Shown: one piece after another, positions 46,865 through 56,805 of the stretch | How positions within the stretch are numbered: position 1 is the first letter of the stretch | Layout: each line of letters starts with the position of its first letter | Source: Bosea sp. ANAM02 | Lineage (GTDB): Bacteria; Pseudomonadota; Alphaproteobacteria; Rhizobiales; Beijerinckiaceae | Length of the DNA: 64,000 nucleotides | NCBI RefSeq assembly: GCF_011764485.1 | Contig: NZ_AP022848.1 | Span: 4,554,001 to 4,618,000 of the forward strand | Direction of reading: 5' to 3' | Made by a program: the position numbers and the translations under genes | Notes under the pieces: generated by a model | Seen by the model: only the letters and a program-made list of their open reading frames with translations | Databases searched by the model: none | Told to the model about the DNA's origin: nothing

Positions 46865-47685
46865 TCTTCACGCGGCAGGATCACGAGCGGCTCGACGCGA
46901 TCCTGCGCAAAGCGGCGCAGCGCGAGGTGATGCCGCGCTTCCGCCGCTTGGGGGCCGGCGATATCCGCGCCAAGCAGAACCCGGTCGATGTCGTCACCGA
47001 AGCCGACGAGGCGGCCGAACGCTTCATCTGCGCCGAGCTGGCCAGGGCCTTTCCAGGCGCCGCGATGATCGGCGAGGAGGCGGTGACGCAGGATCCCACG
47101 CTCCTCGCGAAGCTCTCCGAAGCCGAGCTTGCCTTCGTCATCGACCCGATCGACGGCACCTTGAACTATGCCAGCGACCTCTCGCTCTTCGCTGTGATGG
47201 CCGCGGTCGTCGTCCGGGGCGAGATCGCCGCCGCCGTGATCCATGACCCGACGGCCGATGACAGCGCCATGGCCCTGCGCGGCGAAGGCGCCTGGATGAG
47301 CTCGGCAGACGGCACGAACCGCGACCTGCGCGTCGCTCCGGCCGTCGCGACGCGGCAGATGAACGGCATGGCGAGCTGGCAGTATTTCCCTGAGCCGCTG
47401 CGCAGCACGCTTCCCGGCCGCTTCCCGGCCTTCCTCGAAGTCGGCTCGCTGCGCTGCTGCGGGCAGGAATACCGGCTGGCAGCAGCAGGGCGCCTGCAAT
47501 TCCTGCTCTACGGCGTCCTCAACCCTTGGGACCATGCGCCCGGCGTTCTGCTCTACAGCGAAGCCGGCGGCCATGCGCGCCTGCTCGACGGCCGACCCTA
47601 TTCGCCGACCGAGCGGCCTGCCGGCCTGCTCTGCACGCCCGACGAAGCGAGCTGGCGGGAGGTCAGGTCGACCCTGCTGGATTGA
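46861..47685 (+). CDS. Inositol monophosphatase family phosphatase
   Basis: A 274-residue Mg2+-dependent phosphatase. Motifs: EADEAAER, IGEEAVT (E), DPIDGT (D-x2-D-G-T) at about residues 98-103 and the WDHAPG motif near residue 223, the standard IMPase site. With the EEP hydrolase and the Ugp-like importer it suggests stepwise breakdown of an imported phosphoester. Target molecule is not known; SuhB, HisN-type or nucleotide phosphatases are alternatives. Confidence 0.9.
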   Translation: MIFTRQDHERLDAILRKAAQREVMPRFRRLGAGDIRAKQNPVDVVTEADEAAERFICAELARAFPGAAMIGEEAVTQDPTLLAKLSEAELAFVIDPIDGTLNYASDLSLFAVMAAVVVRGEIAAAVIHDPTADDSAMALRGEGAWMSSADGTNRDLRVAPAVATRQMNGMASWQYFPEPLRSTLPGRFPAFLEVGSLRCCGQEYRLAAAGRLQFLLYGVLNPWDHAPGVLLYSEAGGHARLLDGRPYSPTERPAGLLCTPDEASWREVRSTLLD

Positions 47686-47715
47686 GCGGCAAGATCGATA
47701 TTCGACGGAACCTCT

Positions 47716-47898
47716 GCTGTCATTCCGGGGCTTCGCGCAGCAAAGAGCCTGGAACCCATGAACACCACGTTCCCGTCATGGTCGGGCTTGTCCCGACCAT
47801 CCACGCTTCGTTCGTACCATGCGGTGTCCAAGACGTGGATGCTCGCCACAAGGGCGAGCATGACGAACTGGAGCAGAGCCAATTTATGGATTCCGGGC
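47716..47898. repeat. Intergenic repeat-rich DNA between IMPase and ftsK
   Basis: Contains ends resembling the GTCATTCCGG...ATTCCGGG class, an inner hairpin GGTCGGGCTTGTCCCGACC at about 47780-47798, and an ATGCTCGCC-ACAAG-GGCGAGCAT hairpin near 47839-47861. These converge with the two flanking genes (which end facing each other), so either or both could end transcripts. Confidence 0.5.
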
Positions 47899-50481
47899 TC
47901 AGTCCTCGTCGTCGCGCTGGCGCGGACCTTCCCCGAGGATCTCGCGTTTTCCTGCGTGGTTTGCGGGCCCGACGATGCCTTCGTTCTCCATGCGCTCCAT
48001 GATGGATGCGGCGCGATTGTAGCCGATCTGGAGGCGGCGCTGGATATAGGAGGTCGAGGCCTTCCTGTCGCGCAGCACGACGGCGACGGCCTGCTCGTAG
48101 GGGTCGTCGCTCTCGGCGGAACCCATGCCGGTCTTGTCGAAGACGGCGCCGTCCTCGTCCTCGCCCCCCTCGTCCTCCTCGGAGGTGACGGCGTCGAGAT
48201 ATTGCGGGCGGCCTTGGGTCTTGAGATGGGCCACGACCTTCTCGACCTCGGCATCCGAGACGAAGGGGCCGTGGACGCGGGTGATGCGCCCGCCGCCGGC
48301 CATGTAGAGCATGTCGCCCTGGCCCAGAAGCTGCTCGGCGCCCATCTCGCCCAGGATCGTGCGCGAGTCGATCTTGCTCGTCACCTGGAAGGAGATGCGG
48401 GTCGGGAAATTCGCCTTGATCGTGCCGGTGATGACGTCGACCGAGGGGCGCTGCGTCGCCAGCACGACATGGATGCCGGCCGCGCGCGCCATCTGGGCGA
48501 GGCGCTGGATCGTGCCCTCGATCTCCTTGCCGGCGACCATCATCAGGTCGGCCATCTCGTCGACGATGACGACGATATAGGGCAGAGGCTCGAGGTCCAT
48601 GACCTCCTCCTCGTAGATCGCCTCTCCGCTGTGCTTGTCGAAGCCGGTCTGGACCGTGCGCGTGATGACCTCGCCCGCCGCCTTGGCCTCGCCGACCCTG
48701 GCATTGAAGCCGTCGATGTTGCGCACCGAGAGCTTCGACATCTTCTTGTAGCGCTCCTCCATCTCGCGCACCGCCCATTTCAGGGCGACGACCGCCTTCT
48801 TGGGATCGGTCACGACCGGGGTGAGCAGATGCGGGATGCCGTCATAGACGGAGAGCTCCAGCATCTTGGGATCGACCATGATCAGGCGGCACTCCTCCGG
48901 CTTCAGCCGGTAGAGGATCGACAGGATCATGGTGTTGATCGCGACCGACTTGCCCGAGCCGGTGGTGCCCGCGACGAGCAGGTGGGGCATCCGCGCCAGA
49001 TCCGCGATCACCGGCTCGCCGCCGATGGTCTTGCCGAGGCAGAGCGCGAGCTTGTGCTTGGTCGCCTCGAAATCCTGGCTGGCCAAAAGCTCACGCAGGA
49101 AGACGGTCTCGCGGCGGGTGTTCGGCAGCTCGATGCCGATCGCGTTCTTGCCCTGCACCACCGCAACGCGCGCCGACACCGCACTCATCGAACGCGCGAT
49201 GTCGTCGGCCAGAGAGATCACGCGGGAACTCTTTATGCCGGGGGCGGGTTCCAATTCATACAGAGTGACGACCGGACCAGGGCAAGCCTGGACGATCTCG
49301 CCGCGGATGTTGAAGTCCTCCAGCACGCCTTCGAGCAGGCCGGCATTCTGCTGGAGCATCTCGACCGGCATGGTCTCGGCCTGCGCCTGCGGCGGCTCGG
49401 CCAGGAACTCGATCGGCGGGAGCTGGAAACCGGCATCCTGCACCACGGGCAGTTCGACAAGACGAAGCTTGGCCCGGAACGGCGTGACCTTCGCGGATTC
49501 GACCGCGACCGGCTCGGGACGAACGGGTTCAGGCTGAACCGGCGCCAACGGCACCGGCTGAGACTGAACAGGCTTGGACGGAACAGGCTTGGGCTCGACC
49601 AAAGGCCGCGTGTTGCGTGCCAGCGGCACACCGGGTTTCGCCATGACCGGAGGCTCGACCGGAACCGGCGCCTCATCCTCGACCGCGGGCGCTTCATCGG
49701 CTGGCATCTGCCAGGACGGGGTCGCGACCTGGAAACTCACCCGATAGCTCTGCCCCCAGCCGAAGCCGGACCAGGCTGGCGCAACCACCGGAGCGGTGAT
49801 CGGTAGCGGCGCGGCTTCGCGCTTTGCGACCGGCTGCTCTTCAAAGCCAATCGTCGGGGCATGGGTCATCGCTTCCGCCATCATCGACGGAGCGACGGGG
49901 TCGAAGACAAAATCGGCATCGTCGCGCTCGGCCTCGGGGACGCATTCCCAGAAGGCGTGATCCGAGATGAAATCGAGCGGCGTCGCGACGTCCTGCTCGG
50001 GGTACGCGGCGGTCTCCGAAGACCCCTCGAACACCATTTCGACGGGCTGCATCTCATCGACGAAGGCGTTCTCCTCCGCGTCGAAGGTCAGTTCGACATC
50101 GGCCTGCTCGTCCATGACGGGTTCGGGCGCTGGCTCGGTGCCGGGCGCGCCCCAGACCTGCCGGATGAGGTGATCCGGCGTGCGCCAGAAGCGGACGCGG
50201 CTCTCGCCCGGAACAGGCGCGTTCGGAGACAGGCTGATGTCGAAGCGCTGCCCGAGGACCGGCGAGGTAGAGAGCTCCTGCTCGGCCTGCGCGAGCTTGC
50301 GCTGGGCGTCAGCGGCGCGCGAGGGGCGGACATAGGTCGGCCAGAGACTGGATGATGTCGATTCGGTCCGAATCGACTCTGCGGCAGGAGGGTGCGGTGT
50401 TGCGTTCTGCTGTGGTTGAACGAGGCGATGATCCTCGGAAACGACGGCGTTCGCGCGGCGGAGACGATCCAGTTTTTGCAT
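47899..50481 (-). CDS. ftsK: FtsK/SpoIIIE-type DNA translocase without N-terminal membrane segments
   Basis: An 860-residue ATPase. The first 330 residues lack any membrane helix and include acidic stretches and a Pro/Val-rich linker (about 270-330). The alpha/beta/gamma motor follows: beta domain Walker A GTTGSGKS at 505-512, Walker [12 protein letters not shown] at about 637-647, and a gamma winged helix ([12 protein letters not shown]...[18 protein letters not shown]) at 793-850 that reads KOPS-like DNA. It could be a soluble relative of the septal FtsK that pumps the chromosome at division. A membrane-anchored FtsK would be expected elsewhere. Confidence 0.93.
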   Translation of the reverse strand: MQKLDRLRRANAVVSEDHRLVQPQQNATPHPPAAESIRTESTSSSLWPTYVRPSRAADAQRKLAQAEQELSTSPVLGQRFDISLSPNAPVPGESRVRFWRTPDHLIRQVWGAPGTEPAPEPVMDEQADVELTFDAEENAFVDEMQPVEMVFEGSSETAAYPEQDVATPLDFISDHAFWECVPEAERDDADFVFDPVAPSMMAEAMTHAPTIGFEEQPVAKREAAPLPITAPVVAPAWSGFGWGQSYRVSFQVATPSWQMPADEAPAVEDEAPVPVEPPVMAKPGVPLARNTRPLVEPKPVPSKPVQSQPVPLAPVQPEPVRPEPVAVESAKVTPFRAKLRLVELPVVQDAGFQLPPIEFLAEPPQAQAETMPVEMLQQNAGLLEGVLEDFNIRGEIVQACPGPVVTLYELEPAPGIKSSRVISLADDIARSMSAVSARVAVVQGKNAIGIELPNTRRETVFLRELLASQDFEATKHKLALCLGKTIGGEPVIADLARMPHLLVAGTTGSGKSVAINTMILSILYRLKPEECRLIMVDPKMLELSVYDGIPHLLTPVVTDPKKAVVALKWAVREMEERYKKMSKLSVRNIDGFNARVGEAKAAGEVITRTVQTGFDKHSGEAIYEEEVMDLEPLPYIVVIVDEMADLMMVAGKEIEGTIQRLAQMARAAGIHVVLATQRPSVDVITGTIKANFPTRISFQVTSKIDSRTILGEMGAEQLLGQGDMLYMAGGGRITRVHGPFVSDAEVEKVVAHLKTQGRPQYLDAVTSEEDEGGEDEDGAVFDKTGMGSAESDDPYEQAVAVVLRDRKASTSYIQRRLQIGYNRAASIMERMENEGIVGPANHAGKREILGEGPRQRDDED

Positions 50482-50606
50482 GGGCTTAGGCGAACACTAC
50501 GCTTCGTTAACCTGAGACCCAGTCCTAGCCCGGCAGGGTTAAGAGACCGTTCCGGCAGCCTTCCTTTCGGTGTCCGAAGCTGGCGCGTTCAGGCTCGCAG
50601 CGACTG

Positions 50607-50780
50607 TCAGCGCGCCCGCTTTTCCGAGGGCGGGGTGGCGGCATCATCGTCCTGAAGCACGCGCCAGGCGGCGCCCTCGAGATCGGCGAACTGGCCTGAC
50701 CGCATGCACCAGAAGAAGGCGCCCAGGCCCAGCAGGCCGAGCCCGAGCGCGAGGGGAAACAGGATGACGATGATGTTCAT
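50607..50780 (-). CDS. ccoS: cbb3 oxidase assembly protein CcoS (FixS)
   Basis: A 57-residue single-membrane-segment protein: hydrophobic residues 3-24 (IIVILFPLALGLGLLGLGAF), then the FFWCMRSGQFADLE motif typical of CcoS. It supports maturation of cytochrome cbb3, probably in copper or heme delivery. The ATG overlaps the ccoI stop (ATGA). Too short for ordinary gene callers to favour, but clear by family. Confidence 0.9.
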   Translation of the reverse strand: MNIIVILFPLALGLGLLGLGAFFWCMRSGQFADLEGAAWRVLQDDDAATPPSEKRAR

Positions 50781-52972
50781 GCCTCTGCCTCCGGAAACCT
50801 TGCGCTGCGTGCGCGCAGGGCGTTGAGGGTCACCACCAGCGACGAGCCCGACATGGCGACGGCCGCGACTAGCGGCGTCGCAAGCCCGGCGATGGCGATC
50901 GGCACCGCCACCGCGTTGTAGAGCACCGCGAAGCACAGGTTCTGCAGCATCAGCCCGCGCGCCTTGCGGGCGATGCCGAGCGCGGCCGAGACCGGCGCGA
51001 GGCTGTCGCCGAGGAAGACGATATCGGCCGCGGCCTGCGCGAGATGCGTCGCGCTGACCGGCGAGAGCGAGACATGCGCGCCCGCGAGCGCCGGCGCGTC
51101 ATTGAGCCCGTCACCGACCATCAGCACCTTGCGGCCCTCGGCCGCCATGCTGTCGAGCAGGTTCAGCTTGTCGGCCGGCAGCAGGCCAGCCTCGACATGC
51201 GCGATGCCGAGCGCGGCCGCGATCGGCGCGACGGCCTCCGGCCGGTCGCCAGAGAGGATCGCGATGTCCAGCCCCGCCGCGCGCAAAGCGTCGATCGTCG
51301 CGCGCGCATCCGGGCGCAGGCTCTGCCCGAGCGCCAGAACCGTACGATAGGCGCCGTGGCGATAGGCGATCAGCGAGGCGCCGGGATGGAGCGCCTTGAC
51401 AGAAACCGCCTCGGTTTCGGCGCCGCAAAAGGCGAGGCTGCCGAGGCGCTGCTCGTCGTCGCCATCGCCGGACGACAGGCCGTGCCCGCGCTCCTCGCGG
51501 ACATCCGTTCGGGGGAAGGCGGCGCCGAGTGCGCGGGCCAGAGCCTGCGCCAGCGGATGGGCGCTGGCTGCGGCGAGCGCGCCGATCTCAGCCCGCCGCT
51601 CGGCCGGCAGCGCCTCGCGGTTGAGGATCTCGGGCTCCGGCAGGGTCAGCGTGCCGGTCTTGTCGAAAACGGCGATGTCGGCCTCGGCGAGGCGCTCCAG
51701 GGCAGCGCCCTCCTTGAGCATGATCTTGCGCCTGAACAGGGCGGAGGCCGCGACGACCTGTACGGCGGGGATCGCAAGGCCGAGCGCGCAGGGACACGTG
51801 ATGATCAGCACGGTCACGGCGATCAGCAGCGCCTCCGGCCAGGCCAGCCCCCAGGCGAGCCAGCCGAGGAAGGTCGCGGCCGCCAGCGTATGGACCACCG
51901 GCGCATAGAGCCGCGCGGCCCGGTCCGACAGATGGACATAGCGCGAGCGGCTGCCCACGGCCTGATTCATCAGCCGGTCGATCTCGTCGAGCAGCGTGCC
52001 CTGCCCTGCCGCCTCGACGCGGATGGTGAGAGTGCCTGTCAGGTTCAGCGTGCCGGCATGGACGCGTTCGCCCTGCCCGATCGCAGCCGGCGCGGTCTCG
52101 CCGGTGACGAGGCTCTGGTCGAGCTCGGAACGACCGGTCTCGACGATGCCGTCGACCGAGACCCGCTCGCCCGGGCGAACGAGGACGCGGTCGCCGGGCT
52201 GGATCGCAGCGATCGGCGTGATCGTCCAGTTGCCGTCGTCGGCGAGCCGCGTCGCAGTCTCGGCCTTGAGCGCGGCGAGATTGCCGGCGAGGTCGCGGGT
52301 GCGGCGGCGCATGAGCTGGTCGAGATAGCGCCCGATCAGCAGGAAGAAGAGCAGCATCACCACGCCGTCGAAATAGGCGTGGCGGCCATGGGTCCAGGTC
52401 TCGGCGACCGACATGACCAGCGCCAGCACGACGCCGATGGTGATCGGCACGTCCATGTTGACGGCGCCGGCCCTGAGGGCGCGCAGCGCGCTCTCGAAGA
52501 AGGGCCGGCCGGCATAGGCCGCCGTCGGCAGGGCGATCAGCGCCGAAAGCCAGTGGAAGAAGTCGCGCGTCGTCGGGTCGATATCGCCGCTATTGCCGGC
52601 CCAGACGGCGACCGAGAGCAGCATGATGTTCATCGAGGCGAAGCCGGCGACGCCGAGGCGGCGCATCAGGCTGCGCTCCTCCGCGGCGGCATCATTCTCC
52701 TGCCGTTCTGCCACGAAGGGATAGGCCTTGAAGCCGAGCGCGCCGAGCTTGTCGACGACGGCCTCCGGCCGCAGCAGCGCCTCGCGCCACTCGACCGAGA
52801 CGCGCTTCAGCGCGAGATTGACGCGGGCGCCGAGGATGGCGGGCTCGCGGGCAAGCCCGCTCTCGATCGCCTGCATGCAGCCGGCGCAACGGATACCGTC
52901 GACCGCCAGTTCCATGCTGGCGATGCCGCCGTCGCGATGGCGCACGAAGACGGAGAGGTCCTGCGCCGCCAT
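50777..52972 (-). CDS. ccoI: Copper-translocating P-type ATPase for cbb3 oxidase (CcoI/FixI)
   Basis: A 731-residue heavy-metal P-type ATPase that supplies copper to CcoN. N-terminal metal-binding domain with CAGC (residues 29-32), VTGE (actuator), the intramembrane CPC site (TCPCALGLAIP), phosphorylation motif DKTGT, ASAHPL (HP-loop) and GDGLNDAPAL. Start ATG 52972 lies one base after the ccoH stop; the stop overlaps ccoS. Confidence 0.95.
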   Translation of the reverse strand: MAAQDLSVFVRHRDGGIASMELAVDGIRCAGCMQAIESGLAREPAILGARVNLALKRVSVEWREALLRPEAVVDKLGALGFKAYPFVAERQENDAAAEERSLMRRLGVAGFASMNIMLLSVAVWAGNSGDIDPTTRDFFHWLSALIALPTAAYAGRPFFESALRALRAGAVNMDVPITIGVVLALVMSVAETWTHGRHAYFDGVVMLLFFLLIGRYLDQLMRRRTRDLAGNLAALKAETATRLADDGNWTITPIAAIQPGDRVLVRPGERVSVDGIVETGRSELDQSLVTGETAPAAIGQGERVHAGTLNLTGTLTIRVEAAGQGTLLDEIDRLMNQAVGSRSRYVHLSDRAARLYAPVVHTLAAATFLGWLAWGLAWPEALLIAVTVLIITCPCALGLAIPAVQVVAASALFRRKIMLKEGAALERLAEADIAVFDKTGTLTLPEPEILNREALPAERRAEIGALAAASAHPLAQALARALGAAFPRTDVREERGHGLSSGDGDDEQRLGSLAFCGAETEAVSVKALHPGASLIAYRHGAYRTVLALGQSLRPDARATIDALRAAGLDIAILSGDRPEAVAPIAAALGIAHVEAGLLPADKLNLLDSMAAEGRKVLMVGDGLNDAPALAGAHVSLSPVSATHLAQAAADIVFLGDSLAPVSAALGIARKARGLMLQNLCFAVLYNAVAVPIAIAGLATPLVAAVAMSGSSLVVTLNALRARSARFPEAEA

Positions 52973-52973
52973 C

Positions 52974-53495
52974 TTACGTCTCCGGCAAAGTGACGCGGCT
53001 GCGCGAGACGAAGACGACCTCCTCGCCGCGCTTCGCCTCCAATTCGAGAATCCAGGAGCCGGCCTCGATGCGGTCGAAGCCGGCCTCGTAGCGGCCGGGC
53101 TGGCGCTCGTTCAGCGCCACAGTGTGATCGCGCGCGGAGGTCGCGGGATGACGCAGCCGCGCCGTCGCGGAGAAGCCGGAAAGCGGCTGGCCGAGGCGAT
53201 CCGCCAGCGTGACGCCGAGCGTGGCGCCCTCACCCTGGCGCGCGAGCGTAGCTGCAGCCTTCCAATCGCGCGCGTCACGCTCATGCTGGCGGGCGATCTC
53301 CTCGTTGAAATGCTGGCTGGTCTCATAGGCGCTCTTGGTCTCGACGCCCGGCATGGTGCGCAGCGCCACCGTCAGGATCGTCGCATTGACCGAGATGACG
53401 ACGCCGAAGAACAGTACCAGCATCGCCGCGACCATCCAGCCGGTCAGTTCGAAGGGGCGGCGCGGGCGCGGGGCGGCAGGGGTGTCGCAGGACAT
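52974..53495 (-). CDS. ccoH: Cytochrome cbb3 assembly protein CcoH (FixH)
   Basis: A 173-residue protein with one N-terminal membrane segment (GWMVAAMLVLFFGVVISVNATIL) and a periplasmic domain, ending in a beta-rich stretch (SWILELEAKRGEEVVFVSRSRVTLPE). I prefer the ATG at 53495, preceded by GGAG eight bases away, over the ATG at 53519 that overlaps the ccoG stop; the extra eight residues are Cys-rich and not typical. It acts in oxidase maturation. Confidence 0.88.
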   Translation of the reverse strand: MSCDTPAAPRPRRPFELTGWMVAAMLVLFFGVVISVNATILTVALRTMPGVETKSAYETSQHFNEEIARQHERDARDWKAAATLARQGEGATLGVTLADRLGQPLSGFSATARLRHPATSARDHTVALNERQPGRYEAGFDRIEAGSWILELEAKRGEEVVFVSRSRVTLPET

Positions 53496-53515
53496 CAGGA
53501 AAACTCCGCAGCAGC

Positions 53516-54970
53516 TCATGGTTTGGCTCCGGGCGCCATGAAGTGGTCGGCCGCGCGCACGGTCTCCCCGGCGAAGAGATCCGAGGCGGTGATGGTGATG
53601 GGCTGCGACGTTTCCAGCGGCACGCCGGCCGGGACGGTGACGAGCACGCGCACCTCGCGCGAGGAATCGGGATCGACGGTCACGACCGGCCTGACATCGG
53701 CGGTCTGCGCCACGCCGATCGCTTCGATGCGGATGCCGGGCAGCCCATCGACAGTGAGGGCGAAGGGGCGAATTTCCGGGCGTTTGTTGAGCAGGCGAAC
53801 CGCATAGGCGTTGCGGATCGAGCCGTCGCTCAAGGTCACGAAGAGCGGCGAGCGCTCGTGCAGCACCGAGATATCGGCGGTGCGGCGCGTCGCGAGCTGC
53901 CAGAGCATGGCGCCGCCAACCACGACGATCAGCGCCGTGTAGATCGCCGTGCGCGCCCGGAGCGGGCGATAGACCGCCTTCAGGCCAGCCATCCGCCGCT
54001 TGACGTTGATCTCGGTATCATAGGCGATCAGGCGCTTCGGCCGATCGACCTTGGCCATGACGGTGTCGCAGGCGTCGATGCAGAGCCCGCACTGGATGCA
54101 GTCGAGCTGGGAACCGTCGCGGATGTCGATGCCGACCGGGCAAACCGCGACGCATTGATGACAGTCGATGCAGTCGCCGGCCGGCGCGCCCTGCGCCTTC
54201 AGTTTCAGGCCCTGCTTGACCGAGACGCGCGGCTCGCCGCGATCGTACCGATAGGTGACGTTGAGCGCTTCGTCGTCGGTCAGCGCCGCCTGGATGCGCG
54301 GCCAGGGGCACATGAACTTGCAGACCTGCTCGCGCATGATGCCGGCGAGCGAGTAGGTGGTGAAGGTCAGGATCGCGATCCAGACATAGGCCGAGAGCGG
54401 CGCGGTGAAGGTCGCGAGCTCCCGCACCAGCGTCGGCGCATCGGCGAAATAGAGCACCCAGGCGCCGCCGGTCCACCAGGCGATGACGATCCAGACCGCG
54501 TGCTTGGCGCTCTTGCGCCAGAGCTTGTCGAAGCTCCACGGCGCCGCATCGAGGCGCATGCGCTCGCGCCGGTCGCCCTCGAAGAAGCGCTCGACAGCGA
54601 GGAAGAGATCGGTCCAGACCGTCTGCGGGCAGAGATAGCCGCACCAGACCCGGCCCGCGAGCGCGTTCATCAGGAAGAGCGCGAAGGAGGCGAGGATCAG
54701 CAGGCCGGTGAAATAGTAGACCTCCTGCGGCCAGATCTCGATGAAGAAGAAGTAGAAGCGTCCGTTGGCGATATCGGCCAGCACCGCCTGGTTCGGCAGA
54801 TGCGGGCCGCGATCCCAGCGCAGGAACGGCAGCAGATAATAGATGCCGAGGCACAGGAAGAGGATGAACCACTTCGCGCGCCGGAACGGGCCGGACACGC
54901 TTTGCGGATAGACCTTCGCCGACGCCGCGAAGAGCGGGATGTCGTCGGGATCGGTCCCGGCCGTGCTCAC
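53516..54970 (-). CDS. ccoG: Cytochrome cbb3 assembly ferredoxin-like protein CcoG (FixG)
   Basis: A 484-residue membrane iron-sulfur protein. Several membrane segments occupy residues about 30-200 with the conserved WCGYLCPQTVWTD motif. Two 4Fe-4S motifs follow: CIDCHQCVAVCPVG and CIQCGLCIDAC. The C-terminal domain is Ig-like. GTG start at 54970, with a GGAGGG 9-14 bases upstream; ATG 55000 would overlap ccoP. FixG couples copper reduction to cbb3 assembly. Confidence 0.93.
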   Translation of the reverse strand: MSTAGTDPDDIPLFAASAKVYPQSVSGPFRRAKWFILFLCLGIYYLLPFLRWDRGPHLPNQAVLADIANGRFYFFFIEIWPQEVYYFTGLLILASFALFLMNALAGRVWCGYLCPQTVWTDLFLAVERFFEGDRRERMRLDAAPWSFDKLWRKSAKHAVWIVIAWWTGGAWVLYFADAPTLVRELATFTAPLSAYVWIAILTFTTYSLAGIMREQVCKFMCPWPRIQAALTDDEALNVTYRYDRGEPRVSVKQGLKLKAQGAPAGDCIDCHQCVAVCPVGIDIRDGSQLDCIQCGLCIDACDTVMAKVDRPKRLIAYDTEINVKRRMAGLKAVYRPLRARTAIYTALIVVVGGAMLWQLATRRTADISVLHERSPLFVTLSDGSIRNAYAVRLLNKRPEIRPFALTVDGLPGIRIEAIGVAQTADVRPVVTVDPDSSREVRVLVTVPAGVPLETSQPITITASDLFAGETVRAADHFMAPGAKP

Positions 54971-54971
54971 G

Positions 54972-55856
54972 CTACTGCCCTCCCCCCAGCGAGTGGACAT
55001 AGACGGTCAGCGCCTTGATGGTGGTCGCGTCGAGGCGCCCGCCCCAGGCCGGCATCACGCCATTGCGGCTGTTGGTGATGGTCTCGGTCAGCGAAGCCAT
55101 ATCCATGCCGTAGAGGCTGATCGCGTCGGTGAGATTGGGCGCGCCCATCTCCTGGTTGCCCTTGCCGGCCTCGCCATGGCAGGCGGCGCAATTATCGGCG
55201 AAGAGCTTGCGGCCGAGCGCGAGATCGGCCTTGGGCTCGGCCGGCAGGCCGGCCAGAGCGCGGACGTGATTGGCGACGGCATTGATCTCGTCGCGCTTCA
55301 GCATGCCGTCGCGGCCGAAGGCCGGCATCTGGCTCACGCGCGTCTCGTCATTGCCGGCGACGCGGATGCCGTGACGGATGGTCTGCTGGATCGCGTCGAG
55401 CGAGCCGCCCCAGAGCCAGTCGTCGTCGTTGAGGTTGGGATAGCCCTTGGCACCGGCGCCGCCGACGCCGTGACAGGCGGCGCAGTTGTCGCCGAAGGCC
55501 GCCTTGCCCTGCGCCATCGCGATCTGGAACAGGGTCGGGTCGGCCTTGATCTGCGCCGGTGTCGCGTCGGCCATGCCGGCGGCCTGGACGGCGCGCTGCG
55601 CCTTGAGCCGGGCCATGTCCGCGCTGATATCGGCGCGGCTGGCATAGCCGATCACGCCCCGGGTCGTATCGGTCAGAAGCGGCCAGGCGGGATAGACGAC
55701 CCAGTAGCCGATCGACCAGAGAATGCTGGCGTAGAAGATGCCGAGCCACCAGCGCGGCAGCGGGGTGTTGAGCTCGCGGATGCCATCCCATTCATGGCCG
55801 GTGGTGGCGATGCCGGTGTGCGGGTCGATATGCGGGGCGTCGTGCTGCTGTTCCAT
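54972..55856 (-). CDS. ccoP: Cytochrome cbb3 oxidase subunit III, diheme CcoP
   Basis: A 294-residue membrane-anchored diheme cytochrome c. A single N-terminal membrane segment (WWLGIFYASILWSIGYWVVYPAW) is followed by two CAACHG heme-binding motifs and methionine ligands (SQMPAF, GVMPAW). Passes electrons to CcoO and CcoN. Confidence 0.95.
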   Translation of the reverse strand: MEQQHDAPHIDPHTGIATTGHEWDGIRELNTPLPRWWLGIFYASILWSIGYWVVYPAWPLLTDTTRGVIGYASRADISADMARLKAQRAVQAAGMADATPAQIKADPTLFQIAMAQGKAAFGDNCAACHGVGGAGAKGYPNLNDDDWLWGGSLDAIQQTIRHGIRVAGNDETRVSQMPAFGRDGMLKRDEINAVANHVRALAGLPAEPKADLALGRKLFADNCAACHGEAGKGNQEMGAPNLTDAISLYGMDMASLTETITNSRNGVMPAWGGRLDATTIKALTVYVHSLGGGQ

Positions 55857-55860
55857 GATC

Positions 55861-56016
55861 TCAGTCCTCGCGCAACGGATTGAGCGCGGCTTGCTCGAAG
55901 CGGGCGCGGTTCTTCGGCCAGAAGGCGTAGAGGCAGACGCCGAGGAAGACGGCGACGAAGTAGAGAAGGCCGACGGACTGGGCGAAGCCGGCGAGCCAGT
56001 GATAGGTCGATTGCAT
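55861..56016 (-). CDS. ccoQ: cbb3 oxidase subunit CcoQ
   Basis: A 51-residue membrane peptide between ccoO and ccoP, translated from ATG 56016: one segment (QSVGLLYFVAVFLGVCLYAFW) and a basic NRARFEQAALNPL tail ending RED, as in CcoQ. It stabilises the oxidase complex. Found by reading the gap; short and lacking other family tags, but position and form fit. Confidence 0.88.
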   Translation of the reverse strand: MQSTYHWLAGFAQSVGLLYFVAVFLGVCLYAFWPKNRARFEQAALNPLRED

Positions 56017-56027
56017 GGCAGCCTCGC

Positions 56028-56792
56028 TCAGCGGATGTTGGCCTTGTCGTCGTAGAGCTTGAAGTCGACGAGCGTGCCGAGCGCCTGGAGATAGGCGATC
56101 AGGGCGTCGGCCTCGGTAATGCGCTGCGGGTCGCCGTCGAAATCGCGCGACTGCGCCTTGGGGTAGCGCTTCTCCAGATCGGATTGGCCGGGATGGTCCG
56201 GCGTCGCCTGCGCCTTCAGGTCGCTCTGCGCCTGGGCGATCATCGCGTCGCTATAGGGCACGCCCCCGGCGCGGTTGGCGCGCAGCTCATCGGCGATGTC
56301 GCTGTATTTCAGTTCTGTCTTCGCCAGGAAGGGATAGCCCGGCATGATCGATTGCGGCACGACGGCCCGCGGCTCGGCGAGATGCGCCCGCTGCCACTCG
56401 TCGGAATATTTGCCGCCGACGCGGGCAAGGTCCGGCCCGGTGCGCTTCGAGCCCCACTGGAACGGCTTGTCGTATAGGCTCTCGGCCGCGAGCGAGTAAT
56501 GCCCGTAGCGCTCGACCTCGTCGCGCAGCGGCCGGATCATCTGGCTGTGGCAGTTGTAGCAGCCCTCGCGGACATAGATCGCGCGGCCGGCCAGCTCGAG
56601 CGGCGTATAGGGACGCATGCCCTGCACCGTCTCGATCGTGTTCTTCAGGTAGAAGAGCGGCGCGATCTCGACGAGGCCGCCGACCGAAATCACCAGCAGC
56701 ACGCCGATGACCAGGATGATCGAGTTGGTCTCGAAGATCTTGTGCTTGGCCCAGAGCGACTTGCGCGCGGGCTTGTGTTCGATGCTCGTCAT
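56028..56792 (-). CDS. ccoO: Cytochrome cbb3 oxidase subunit II, monoheme CcoO
   Basis: A 254-residue monoheme c-type cytochrome with one N-terminal membrane segment and a [11 protein letters not shown] heme site. Start ATG 56792 (MTSIEHK); the frame opens earlier at 56843 but those 17 residues lack family similarity. Lies between ccoN and ccoQ. Confidence 0.95.
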   Translation of the reverse strand: MTSIEHKPARKSLWAKHKIFETNSIILVIGVLLVISVGGLVEIAPLFYLKNTIETVQGMRPYTPLELAGRAIYVREGCYNCHSQMIRPLRDEVERYGHYSLAAESLYDKPFQWGSKRTGPDLARVGGKYSDEWQRAHLAEPRAVVPQSIMPGYPFLAKTELKYSDIADELRANRAGGVPYSDAMIAQAQSDLKAQATPDHPGQSDLEKRYPKAQSRDFDGDPQRITEADALIAYLQALGTLVDFKLYDDKANIR

Positions 56793-56805
56793 TCCCCGGA
56801 ACTCC

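Noticed and set aside
47758..49806. A 682-residue open frame on the plus strand opposite ftsK
   Set aside because: It is a low-complexity, Arg/Asp/His-rich antisense shadow of a clear ftsK gene, with no domain or ribosome binding site; such frames are common in GC-rich DNA.
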